Shown here piece by piece: positions 45,141 through 53,400 of a stretch of 64,000 nt of DNA. A program made the position numbers and the translations under genes. Under the pieces are notes generated by a model. It was given only the letters and a program-made list of their open reading frames with translations. It searched no databases and was not told the DNA's origin. The stretch comes from M0108 sp937862735 (GTDB taxonomy: Bacteria > Pseudomonadota > Gammaproteobacteria > Chromatiales > Chromatiaceae). How positions within the stretch are numbered: the first letter of the stretch is position 1; each line of letters opens with the position of its first letter. The stretch spans positions 1 to 64,000 of the forward strand of contig CALMDH010000105.1 of assembly GCA_937862735.1 (NCBI GenBank), read 5' to 3'.

Positions 45141-46251
45141 CGCCGACCGCCGCCGCGAACTCCCTGAAGCTGACCCCCGTGGGAAACCGCCTGAGGTCCC
45201 CGGTCGCTCTGGCGTACCCCTACAGACCCCCTCTCCCCAACCCTCCCCCGCCAGAGGGAAGGGAGCGGGAGAGTCAGCACCTTGGGCCCCCAAGGCCCTC
45301 CTCAGGCGCGAGGGATTTGAACAATTACGCTCTGGCTGGACCAAATGGCTTGGCCGCCGCTTCCTGAACGCCCCCCGCTGGCTGTGGCTGGCCTTTCTCG
45401 GCTGCAGTCTGGTACTGGTCCTGTTCCCGGGGATTGATCTGGCCGTCTCGGGTCTTTTCTACACACCCGGGGTGGGCTTTGGCGCCCGTGGGATCTGGTT
45501 CGAGCGCCTGGTGCATGAATCCACTTACTGGCTGCTGATCCTGGGGGTGCCAGCCCTGATTGCCGTCTGGTGGGTCCAAGGGCGTGTTCGGCGCCCGAGC
45601 AAGGGGGACTGTTCAAACCTCGGCTCCAGTCCCTCCGAACTCCACCCCGATCAGGACTCCAACCTAGACACCGGCATTGGCCCCGGGACTGGCACTGGCA
45701 TTAGTACTGGCACTGGCACTGGCACTGATATTGGCCCTGGCACTGGTACTGATACAGGTTTTGGTATTGGCCCTGGCACTGGTACCAGTTGCGGTCCCAG
45801 ACCGGACGGCCATATTTTGGGCGGGCGCGACCTGGCCTATCTGCTCCTGGTCCTGGCACTGGGACCGGGCTTGATCGTCAACGGCCTCCTCAAGGAGCAC
45901 TGGGGCCGCGCCCGGCCGGTCAACTGCGTGGAATTCGGTGGCAGCCAAACCTTCACCCCGGCCTTCGTTTTCAGCGATCAGGGGGGCAAATCCTTCAGCT
46001 CCGGCCATGCCGCCGGCTCCGCCTACTGGGTGGTGGTCGCCCTGGTCCTGGCCCGGGGGGGCCGGCGACGCTATTGGCTGGGCCTGGCGGTGGGCTACAG
46101 TCTGCTGGTGGCCTGGGCGCGTCTAGCCGCCGGGGGGCATTTCTTCAGCGACATCCTCATCTCCTGGTTCATCCTCGCCCTGCTGGCCTGGGGGTTGTAC
46201 AGGCCCTTGCTCTATCCCCACATGCCCCAAGGGCCGTGTGGGGTGGCTTAA
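45118..46251 (+). CDS. PAP2-family phosphatase with repeat insertions (LpxE-like)
   Basis: A 377-residue membrane phosphatase. The three PAP2 motifs are intact: KEHWGRARP, FSSGHA and RLAAGGHFFSDI. Relatives remove phosphate from undecaprenyl diphosphate or lipid A; the neighbouring polyprenyl-sugar transferases support a lipid-carrier or lipid A substrate. Two foreign stretches are present. Residues about 36-69 carry QTPSPQPSPARGKGAGESAP from a REP-like element ahead of the first helix. Residues about 182-226 are a G/T-rich run (GTGTGISTGTGTGTD) encoded by GGCACT-type hexamers in the loop before KEHWGRARP. Without both, the protein would be of normal size (about 290-300). ATG 45118 starts in the end of the upstream gene. 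Confidence 0.87.
   Translation: MSLTPPPDADRRRELPEADPRGKPPEVPGRSGVPLQTPSPQPSPARGKGAGESAPWAPKALLRREGFEQLRSGWTKWLGRRFLNAPRWLWLAFLGCSLVLVLFPGIDLAVSGLFYTPGVGFGARGIWFERLVHESTYWLLILGVPALIAVWWVQGRVRRPSKGDCSNLGSSPSELHPDQDSNLDTGIGPGTGTGISTGTGTGTDIGPGTGTDTGFGIGPGTGTSCGPRPDGHILGGRDLAYLLLVLALGPGLIVNGLLKEHWGRARPVNCVEFGGSQTFTPAFVFSDQGGKSFSSGHAAGSAYWVVVALVLARGGRRRYWLGLAVGYSLLVAWARLAAGGHFFSDILISWFILALLAWGLYRPLLYPHMPQGPCGVA
45223..45324 (+). repeat. REP-like element inside the PAP2 gene
   Basis: CAGACCCCCTCTCCCC, CCCTCCCCCGCCAG, AGGGAAGGGAGCGGGAGAGT, CAGCACCTTGGGCCCC and a tail to CGAGGGATTTGAACA. It is translated QTPSPQPSPARGKGAGESAP, then WAPKALLRREG. It aligns along its full length with the intergenic copy at 30960 and, in translation, with the copy in the helicase gene. 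Confidence 0.78.
45663..45795 (+). repeat. GGCACT hexamer microsatellite-like repeat in the PAP2 gene
   Basis: About 20 imperfect hexamers of the type GG(C/T)ACT, with a longer unit ATTGGCCCTGGCACTGGTAC occurring twice. It is in frame and encodes alternating G/T with D, I and P. The unit is 6 bp, so copy-number change keeps frame. Confidence 0.8.
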
Positions 46252-46413
46252 CATTTTCTTTCAAAAGCTATTGTGGGCACTGTCACATGGCTAAGGAACC
46301 ATGGCACCGGTAACACCGCGAGATGAATCGATGAATCAGGGCATTGAATCGCCCAATCAATTGTCCACCTAAGGTGTTATTTCGCGAGATAGTTAACTTG
46401 AGGAGAAAAGATC
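46252..46413 (+). promoter_or_regulatory. Control region of the small-protein/HNH pair
   Basis: Less GC-rich than its surroundings. GATGAATC occurs twice in tandem (46322-46337). CACCT-A-AGGTG (46366-46376) is a perfect dyad 38 bases before the start codon and is a candidate autoregulatory operator. GAGGAGAAA is a strong ribosome site for the GTG at 46414. Confidence 0.45.
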
Positions 46414-46815
46414 GTGACCACTATTACCCTCGACTTACCCGATGCCTTGGTGCAACGTGCCGGCCAGGCGGCGCGTGTTATGCATAGAACCCTGCCGGAA
46501 GTCCTGACCGTCATGCTTCAGGGCGCCTTGCCCGCTTTGGATGACGTTCCTCCCCAATTGCAGGCCGAACTTCTGGAGATGACCTGGCTCGACGATCAGT
46601 CACTCTTGGAAATTGCCAAGGAGAGCATGTCCCCCCAAGAACAAGCACAACTAGCCAAACTCAGCATGAAGGCTGATCTTGGCCCGGATGAACAAGCGAT
46701 GCTTGAGTCCTTGCGCGCCCACTATGGTGAACTGACCTTACGCAAGGCACGCGCCCTTGCCCTGATGAGTGTGCGCAGTGGGAAGGGATTGTTGGGGGCA
46801 AAACGGGCGAACTGA
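46414..46815 (+). CDS. Small hypothetical protein paired with HNH nuclease
   Basis: A 133-residue soluble, acidic protein. The N-terminus MTTITLDLPDALVQRAGQAA has the strand-helix pattern of ribbon-helix-helix-type proteins. The rest is helical and Leu/Glu/Gln-rich (SPQEQAQLAKLSMKADLGPD, then LRAHYGELTLRKARALALM). I do not recognise a named family, though small proteins of this style preceding HNH nucleases occur in other bacteria as I remember. Start GTG 46414 with a strong GAGGAG. Its TGA overlaps the ATG of the HNH gene (TGATG), so the two are translationally coupled. A DNA-binding regulator or antitoxin-like role is inference. Confidence 0.7.
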   Translation: MTTITLDLPDALVQRAGQAARVMHRTLPEVLTVMLQGALPALDDVPPQLQAELLEMTWLDDQSLLEIAKESMSPQEQAQLAKLSMKADLGPDEQAMLESLRAHYGELTLRKARALALMSVRSGKGLLGAKRAN

Positions 46816-47243
46816 TGCCCAGTCAGATTTCTAGGACCCTACGAGACCGGGTGGCGGCGCAGGCGGGTCACCGTTGCGGCTATTGTCTGACCGATCAGCG
46901 GGTCAGCGGCGCGCAAATGCAGGTGGAACATATCATCCCCAGGGTCGCTGGCGGGACATCGGAGGTAGAGAACCTGTGGCTGTCTTGCGCTTGGTGCAAC
47001 AGTTACAAAGGTACCAAGGTTTCGGGCCGAGATTCGATTACCGGGTTGGAGGTGCCACTATTTAACCCGCGTACCCAGGCATGGAAGGATCATTTCAGGT
47101 GGGATAAAGAAGGTGTTCATATCCGTGGCCTGACCCCGATTGGGCGGGTGGCCGTCGATGTCCTGCAACTCAACAATGCCTTCATCGTACCCGCCCGGCG
47201 GCTCTGGGTGATTGCCGGATGGCATCCACCCCAATTCCTTTGA
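46815..47243 (+). CDS. HNH endonuclease
   Basis: 142 residues with a complete HNH core: CGYC (structural zinc), QVEHIIPRVAGGTSEVENLW (catalytic His and Asn) and CAWCNSYKG (second zinc pair and final H/N-type residue). The C-terminal 65 residues (FRWDKEGVHIRGLTPIGRVA) form a conserved extension common in stand-alone HNH proteins. No intron, intein, terminase or methylase is nearby, so it is not obviously a homing, phage-packaging or restriction enzyme. It is coupled to the small protein upstream. Confidence 0.87.
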   Translation: MPSQISRTLRDRVAAQAGHRCGYCLTDQRVSGAQMQVEHIIPRVAGGTSEVENLWLSCAWCNSYKGTKVSGRDSITGLEVPLFNPRTQAWKDHFRWDKEGVHIRGLTPIGRVAVDVLQLNNAFIVPARRLWVIAGWHPPQFL

Positions 47244-47267
47244 TTTCATACAAGTCCTTCGGTTGCC

Positions 47268-49244
47268 ATGCCCACACCCGTATCCAAGCCGTTAGGCAGA
47301 GACTTTCCCCATCCGGAGCGGGTGGCCCTGGCCCTGATCGGGTTCTTCCTGGTCTTTCGTCTGCTGATCGCCGCGACCCTGGGGCTGGGGGTCGACGAGA
47401 CCTATACCCTGGCCAGCGCGCGTGACCTGTCGCTGTCCTATTTCGATCACCCGCCGCTGCATTACTGGCTCATCCACTTCACGACGCCCTGGCTGGGGGA
47501 GGGGCGGGCGGCGCGACTGCCCTTCGTATTGCTTTTTGCCGGGACCTCCTGGCTGCTCTTCGCCCTGACCCGGCATCTCTTCGGGGCGCAGGCCGCGGTC
47601 TGGGCGGTGCTGGCCCTCAACCTGTCGGCCTTCTACACCCTATCCGGCGGGGGGTTGGTGCCGGATGGGCCCTTGCAGTTCTGCCTGTTGGCCGCTGCTC
47701 TTATCGTGGCGAAGGGGCTGTTTCCTCATGCCGGAGTTTCCGCGCTTTTCGCGCTCCACACTGAACCGGTGATTCCTGCCAGACCCGCGGGGTCTGCCGA
47801 CGGGGACCGACCGGCCGAGGTGGATGAGGCCAAAAATACTCCGCAACGCGGGGTTCTCACCCGCCCTATGGTACCGGCCGATCCCATTCATCCTCTCGGT
47901 TCTCCCACTCCCTCGCCCTCACCCTCAGCCTCCCCCTCGTTCTGGCTGACCTGGACCCTGGCCGGCCTCTGGCTCGGTCTGGCGGGCCTCTCCAAGTACC
48001 ATGCCGTCCTCTTTGCCCTGGGGTTGGTGGTGTTTCTCCTCACCTTGCCCCAACGGCGGGCCCTCCTGCGCCACCCGGCACCCTGGCTGGGGGCGCTGAT
48101 TGCCCTGGTCATCGTCTCGCCAGCCCTGATCTGGAATGCCCAGCACGAGTGGGTCTCCCTGGCCTTCCAATCGGGGCGGGGTCTGCCCCAAGGGCTCCGC
48201 GTTGACCAGGTGCTGGCCAACATCGCCGGTCAGATGGCCTGGATCCTGCCCTGGGTCTTCATCCCCCTGGCCATCGCCGCCTGGGGCGCCCTTCGTCTTG
48301 GCCGTGACGCCGAGCGCTCCTGGTTTCTGCTCTGCCTGGCCCTGCCCACCCTGGCCATCTTTACCCTGGTACCGCTCTGGGGGAGTCGTGGCCTACCCCA
48401 TTGGCAGATGCCGGGCTGGCTGATGCTCTATCCCTTGCTCGGGGCCTGGCTGGCGGAGGCCACCTCCCGGGCCACCTGGCCCCGACGCTGGGCCCTGGCC
48501 TCGGGGGCGGCCCTGATCGGACTGGTCTTCCTGGCGGTCGGCCATGCCGCCACTGGCCTGGGACGGGTCTGGTTCCCGGGGCTCCTGGCCAAGGACCCCA
48601 CCCTGGAGGCCCTGGAGTGGACCTCCCTACGCCCTGAACTCCAGGCCCGGGGGCTGCTCGACCATCCCGGCCTCTTCGTCCTGGCCCCCCATTGGATCAC
48701 GGGCGGCAAATTCGACCATGGCCTCGGCGGTGCCCTGCCGGTGGTGGTCTTCGGTCCTGATCAGCGCCACTTCGCCTTCCGCCAGGACCTGGGGCTTCTG
48801 GTCGGCCGGGATGCCCTCATCATGGGTCCGGAGGCGCAGGTCACCCGGGTCCTGCCGGCCCTGGCTGACTATTTCGACCACCTGGAGGAGTTGCCCCCCC
48901 TGGCCCTTGGTCGGGGTGGCAGGCCGGAGGTCGCGCTTCGCCTCTTCCTGGGCCGGCGATTGCGCCAGCCGCCGCCGGCGGCATACGGTCTGGCGGTCGA
49001 ACGCCAGCGGACCCCGGGTACGCTGTCCACGGCAGCCGATACTCTGCCTAAGGCGTCCGGGACGCAGTCCATGACAGCCGATACCCCACCCACGGCGCTC
49101 GGCTCACGGTCCATGGCAGCCGATACCCCGTCAACGGTGCTCGGGTCGCTGCCCACGACAGTCGATACCCATCCCCAGGCACCGAATACGCAGCCCTCGG
49201 TACCCGCTACCCAGCCCGCAGCACCTACTTCCCACCAAGAGTGA
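47268..49244 (+). CDS. GT39-like membrane glycosyltransferase with repeat-rich insert and tail
   Basis: 658 residues. The N-terminus has the family hallmark LGVDETYTLASARDLSLSYF followed by DHPPLHYWLIH, and helices extend to about residue 430. It probably transfers sugar from a polyprenyl-phosphate donor, as in the gene at 43440. A hydrophilic insert lies at about 152-223 (ending SPTPSPSPSASPSF) between helices. The C-terminal tail (about 584-658) contains four 14-residue repeats. Both are absent from ordinary members. It starts 24 bp after the HNH gene and ends 7 bp before sppA. Confidence 0.82.
   Translation: MPTPVSKPLGRDFPHPERVALALIGFFLVFRLLIAATLGLGVDETYTLASARDLSLSYFDHPPLHYWLIHFTTPWLGEGRAARLPFVLLFAGTSWLLFALTRHLFGAQAAVWAVLALNLSAFYTLSGGGLVPDGPLQFCLLAAALIVAKGLFPHAGVSALFALHTEPVIPARPAGSADGDRPAEVDEAKNTPQRGVLTRPMVPADPIHPLGSPTPSPSPSASPSFWLTWTLAGLWLGLAGLSKYHAVLFALGLVVFLLTLPQRRALLRHPAPWLGALIALVIVSPALIWNAQHEWVSLAFQSGRGLPQGLRVDQVLANIAGQMAWILPWVFIPLAIAAWGALRLGRDAERSWFLLCLALPTLAIFTLVPLWGSRGLPHWQMPGWLMLYPLLGAWLAEATSRATWPRRWALASGAALIGLVFLAVGHAATGLGRVWFPGLLAKDPTLEALEWTSLRPELQARGLLDHPGLFVLAPHWITGGKFDHGLGGALPVVVFGPDQRHFAFRQDLGLLVGRDALIMGPEAQVTRVLPALADYFDHLEELPPLALGRGGRPEVALRLFLGRRLRQPPPAAYGLAVERQRTPGTLSTAADTLPKASGTQSMTADTPPTALGSRSMAADTPSTVLGSLPTTVDTHPQAPNTQPSVPATQPAAPTSHQE
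49017..49184 (+). repeat. Four 42-bp tandem repeats in the glycosyltransferase tail
   Basis: Exactly four units of 42 bp with no indels between them. They encode GTLSTAADTLPKAS, GTQSMTADTPPTAL, GSRSMAADTPSTVL and GSLPTTVDTHPQAP. The middle (ACAGCCGATACCCC-like) is best kept. Confidence 0.85.
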
Positions 49245-49251
49245 GAACGAG

Positions 49252-50238
49252 ATGAACCTGAAATTCTGGAAAAAAAAGCCATTTCAAGGCCCCGGACCCG
49301 GCGAGCCAGGCTGGGAACAGGGCCTGGTGGAGCGGGTGGTGACCGAGGGCCTGCGGGAGCAGCGGCGGAGCCGCCGCTGGGGCCTGGCCTTCAAGCTGCT
49401 GACCTTTGCCTACCTCTTCGCCCTGCTGGGGCTGTTCTGGGAGGACAAGGTCGTGGAGGGCCTGACCCCCGCCGAGAAACACACGGCGGTGATCGATATC
49501 AAGGGCGTCATCGCCGCTGGGAGCCCCGCCAGTGCCACCGAGGTCATCGCCGCCCTCGACAAGGCCTATAAGGATAAGAACACCAAGGGCATCATCCTGC
49601 GCATCAACACCCCCGGTGGCAGCCCGGTTCAGGCGGGCCAGATCAACGACGAGATCCGCCGACTGCGGGAGAAGCACAAGGACATCCCGGTCCATGCCGT
49701 GGTCGCCGACCTGTGCGCCTCCGGGGGCTACTACGTGGCGGTGGCGGCGGAGGCCATCCATGTCGACAAGGCCAGCCTCATCGGCTCCATCGGGGTGCGC
49801 CTGGACGCCTTCGGTTTCGAGGAGGCCATGAAGGACCTGGGCATCGAACGTCGGCTGCTCACCGCGGGCGCCAACAAGGGGATTCTGGATCCTTTCTCCC
49901 CCATGACCGAGGAGCAGAAGCAATTCCTTCAGGGCCAACTCGATCAGTTACATCAGCAATTCATCGCCGAGGTGCGGGAAGGGCGGGGCGACAAGCTCAC
50001 GGGCGGTGAGGAGCTCTTCAGCGGCCTGTTCTGGAATGGCGCCGAGAGCCTCAAGCTGGGGCTGGCTGACCAACTCGGCAGCCCGGAATCCGTGGCCCGG
50101 GATGTCATCGGCGCGGAGAAACTGGTCGAGTTCACCGCCAAGAAGGACCTCTTCGAGCGGCTGGCCGACCGGGTAGGCACGGCCCTGGCCAACGGCCTGC
50201 TGGCGGTGATGGGGTCTGGCTATGCCCAGGTCCGGTGA
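49252..50238 (+). CDS. sppA: Signal peptide peptidase SppA, S49 family
   Basis: A 328-residue membrane-bound serine protease that degrades cleaved signal peptides. An N-terminal membrane helix (about 45-62) is followed by the S49 core: ILRINTPGGSPVQAGQI, the nucleophile Ser in DLCASGGYYVAVAA, SLIGSIGVRLDAFGF, and a Lys in LTAGANKGILDPFSPM as the probable general base. This is the short (single-domain, about 320-residue) type. It is close downstream of the GT39-like gene. Confidence 0.9.
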   Translation: MNLKFWKKKPFQGPGPGEPGWEQGLVERVVTEGLREQRRSRRWGLAFKLLTFAYLFALLGLFWEDKVVEGLTPAEKHTAVIDIKGVIAAGSPASATEVIAALDKAYKDKNTKGIILRINTPGGSPVQAGQINDEIRRLREKHKDIPVHAVVADLCASGGYYVAVAAEAIHVDKASLIGSIGVRLDAFGFEEAMKDLGIERRLLTAGANKGILDPFSPMTEEQKQFLQGQLDQLHQQFIAEVREGRGDKLTGGEELFSGLFWNGAESLKLGLADQLGSPESVARDVIGAEKLVEFTAKKDLFERLADRVGTALANGLLAVMGSGYAQVR

Positions 50239-50368
50239 TTTCCCCGCCTCGTCAATTGCCCCACGCCCCAGACCAGGGGCCGTGCTTGGATATGGCTTGC
50301 CCCTCATGATGGTTAGGCGGTGAGCTGACAATATGTCATGTTTTCGCCTGATGGATTGTTTGATAGTG

Positions 50369-50384
50369 TCCAGTCGCGACTGGA
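50369..50384. promoter_or_regulatory. 16-bp perfect palindrome upstream of the GGDEF-EAL/CZB gene
   Basis: TCCAGTCGCGACTGGA is a perfect palindrome 79 bases before the start at 50463, in a locally AT-richer region that also contains GAATATTC (50389-50396). It is a candidate operator for a dimeric regulator. Confidence 0.4.
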
Positions 50385-50462
50385 TTCCGAATATTCCCGC
50401 CATGTTTACCCGCAAAGGCATCAGGGGGTGGATGACCCCGCTCTTGATTTGATCGAGCGCCC

Positions 50463-53400
50463 GTGAAAGAAATCCCAGCGCCAGCCCCAGATCCGGCACC
50501 AGCCGCGGGGACAGCCCCGTTTTCAGCCCCAGCCCCGGTTACAGAACCCGTTTCACCTCCAGCCTCCGCCGCAGTCCCATCCGGGCCCGGGCAGGCCGCA
50601 TCGTCCGAGTCCGCTCCCACCTGCCAGGGGTTGGCGGGGGAGGACCGGGTGTTGCGCCTGCTGTTCGAGAACGCCCCGGCGGCGATGGCGATCCTGGACC
50701 ACGAGGGCCGGCTCCTTTACCTCACGCCCTCCTTCACCCATCTCCTCGGCTATGGCCGCGAGGACCTGCCCCACATCGATGCCTGGTGGGACCTGGCCTA
50801 TCCCGACCCGGTCTATCGTCAGGAAATCCGCGCCATCTGGGAGCGCGACCTGGTCAACGCCCGGCAAGGCGGAGCGACCCTGCATACGGGCGAGGCCCTG
50901 GTACGCCGCAAGGATGGACGTTCCCTCTGGGTGGAGGGGCACGCCCGCTTCTGCGAGCGGGAAATCATCGTCCTCATGGTCGACGTCAGCGAACGCAAGC
51001 GGGTGGAGCTGGAGGCTCAGCGCTGGGCCCACGCCGCCGAGGTCGCCCAGCGCCAGGCCGCCTGGCTGCACCTGGCCCTGGATGCCGCTCACTCCGCGGT
51101 TTGGGAATGGGAGATCGAGACCGATACCCACTACTGGTCCCCCGCCTTCTGGCGTCTCGTGTTCGGCCAGGAGGGGAGGGGATCTGGCCCGGAAGGGGTG
51201 GGGGAGCTACCCAAGCCGGATCTGCGCCGCTGGGAGGAACTCATTTATCAGGAAGACCGCCCCGGGCTGATCATGACGATCTCCACCGCGGTGGCCGAGA
51301 GTCGTGACTTCCAGGCGGAATACCGCCTCCAGACGCCCGATGGGCCGCGCTGGCTGCTGGTCCGTGGCAGTCCCATCCAACCGGAAGGCCCCCGCCCCCG
51401 GCGTTATCTGGGCATCACCATGGATGTCACCGCCACCCATCAGCTCAGCCACCGCCTCGCCGCGGCGGAGGAACGCTGGAACTTCGCCCTCCAGGGCGCT
51501 GGCCTGGGGGTCTGGGACTGGAACATCGACACCGGCGAGGTCTTCTGGTCACGGGACTGGCTGGGCATGCTCGGCTACCAGGAAGGTGAGCTCAGGCCGA
51601 CCCAGGAGGTCTGGCAAGACCTGCTGCACCCCGACGACCGGGAGCGGATCTTTGCCTACGGCGCAAACTTTCTGACCGATCCCTCCGGCCGTTACGAGCT
51701 GGAGTTTCGCCTGCGTCACAAGCAGGGTCATTGGGTGGACATCCTCTCCCGCGCCACCCTGGCCCGGGACGCCGATGGTCAGGTCGTCACGCCCCGGCGC
51801 CTGGTGGGGACCCACCTGGACATCACCGAGCGCAAGGCGCTGCAGCGGTCGATCCGCCTGGCTGGTCAGCGCTACCAGGCGATGCGTGAGACCAGCCCGG
51901 GCGGTTTTTGCGTCGTCTCCCTGGAGGGGCGCATTCTCGAAGTCAACGATACCTATTGCCGCTTAACTGGCTACAGCCGCTCCGAACTGGAGACCCTGGC
52001 GATCCCCGACCTGGAGACGGTGGAAAGCCCGGAGCAAACCCAGGCTCACCTGCGCCGCATCATAGAACGGGGGGCCGATCGCTTCGAGACCCGGCAGCGG
52101 CGTAAGGACGGTCAGATATGGCACGTCGAGGTCTCGGCCAGTTATTCCCCCCTGGAAGGGGGCTGCTTTTTCTGTTTCCTGCACGACATCACCGCGCGCA
52201 AGCGTGAACAACGCCTGGGCGACTTGCGCCAGCATCTGCTGGAGCTTCTACCCCTGGCCACCCAGGATCAGTTGCTGCAGGTCGCCCTGGATGTCGCCGA
52301 GGAATTGACTCACAGCGAGATCGGCTTTCTGCATTTCGTCGCCGCCGATCAGCAGGAGGTTTCCCTCCAGGTCTGGTCGAGCCGTACCCTGGCGGAGATG
52401 TGCTTCGCCGAAGGTCAGGGCCGGCATTACCCCATCGGCGAGGCCGGGGTCTGGGTGGATTGTATCCACCAGCGCCGGCCGGTGATCCATAACGACTATG
52501 CCGCCCTGCCGCATCGCAAGGGTCTGCCGGAGGGCCATGCCCCCGTCAGGCGCGAGGCGACGGTGCCCTTCATCAGCGACGGTCAGATCCGGGCGGTGAT
52601 CGGTGTCGGCAACAAGGCCTGCGATTACACCGCCGAGGATCTGGACATCCTGCGGCAGGTCCTCGGCATGGCCATGGACTTCGTCGAGCGCCATAAGGTC
52701 GGCCAGCGGTTGGAGTACGTCGCCTTCTACGATGTCCTTACCGGACTGCCCAATCGCACCCTGGTCACCGATCGTCTCGGTCAGGCCCTCGCCCTGGCCG
52801 GCCGCTCCCGGCAACTGGTCGCGGTGTGTTATCTCAACCTGGACGCCTTCAAGCCCCTCAACGACAGTCATGGCCGTCAGACCGGGGATGCCGTCCTGGT
52901 GCAGATGGGACACCGGCTACAGGAAGCCCTGCGCCAGGGGGACTCCGTGGCGCGGGTCGGGGGTGACGAGTTTGCCCTCCTGCTGACTGGCCTGTCCTCG
53001 AGCCACGAGGCACAAGCGGCCGCGCAACGCATCCTGGGCGTGATCAATCAACCCTTGGAGATTAACGGCTACCGGTTGCACCTCGCCGCCAGCCTGGGCT
53101 TGACCCTCTACCCCCTGGACCCCAGCGGACCGGACGCCTTGCTGCACCATGCCCATCAGGCCATGTTTCAGGCCAAAAGCAGCCGCAAGGGTTCCTGTCA
53201 CCTCTATGACCCCGTCCAGAATCAGCAAGAACGCCTGCAGCGCCAGACGCAGCAAGAGTTCGCCCTCGCCTTGCGCCAGGGTCAGCTCCAGCTTCGCTAC
53301 CAGCCCAAGGTGGACCTGAAGAACGGCCGCGTCATCGGCATGGAGGCCCTGGTACGCTGGCCTCACCCCCGGGACGGTTTGCTCGTCCCCGGTCGGTTCC

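Noticed and set aside
45663..45795. Possible sequencing artefact from a simple repeat
   Set aside because: The repeat is imperfect with unique interruptions and keeps the phosphatase frame so that all three downstream catalytic motifs are intact; a genuine expansion is more likely.
49017..49184. CRISPR-like array
   Set aside because: Regular 42-bp periodicity, but units are contiguous without spacers, diverged, and in frame with the upstream gene.
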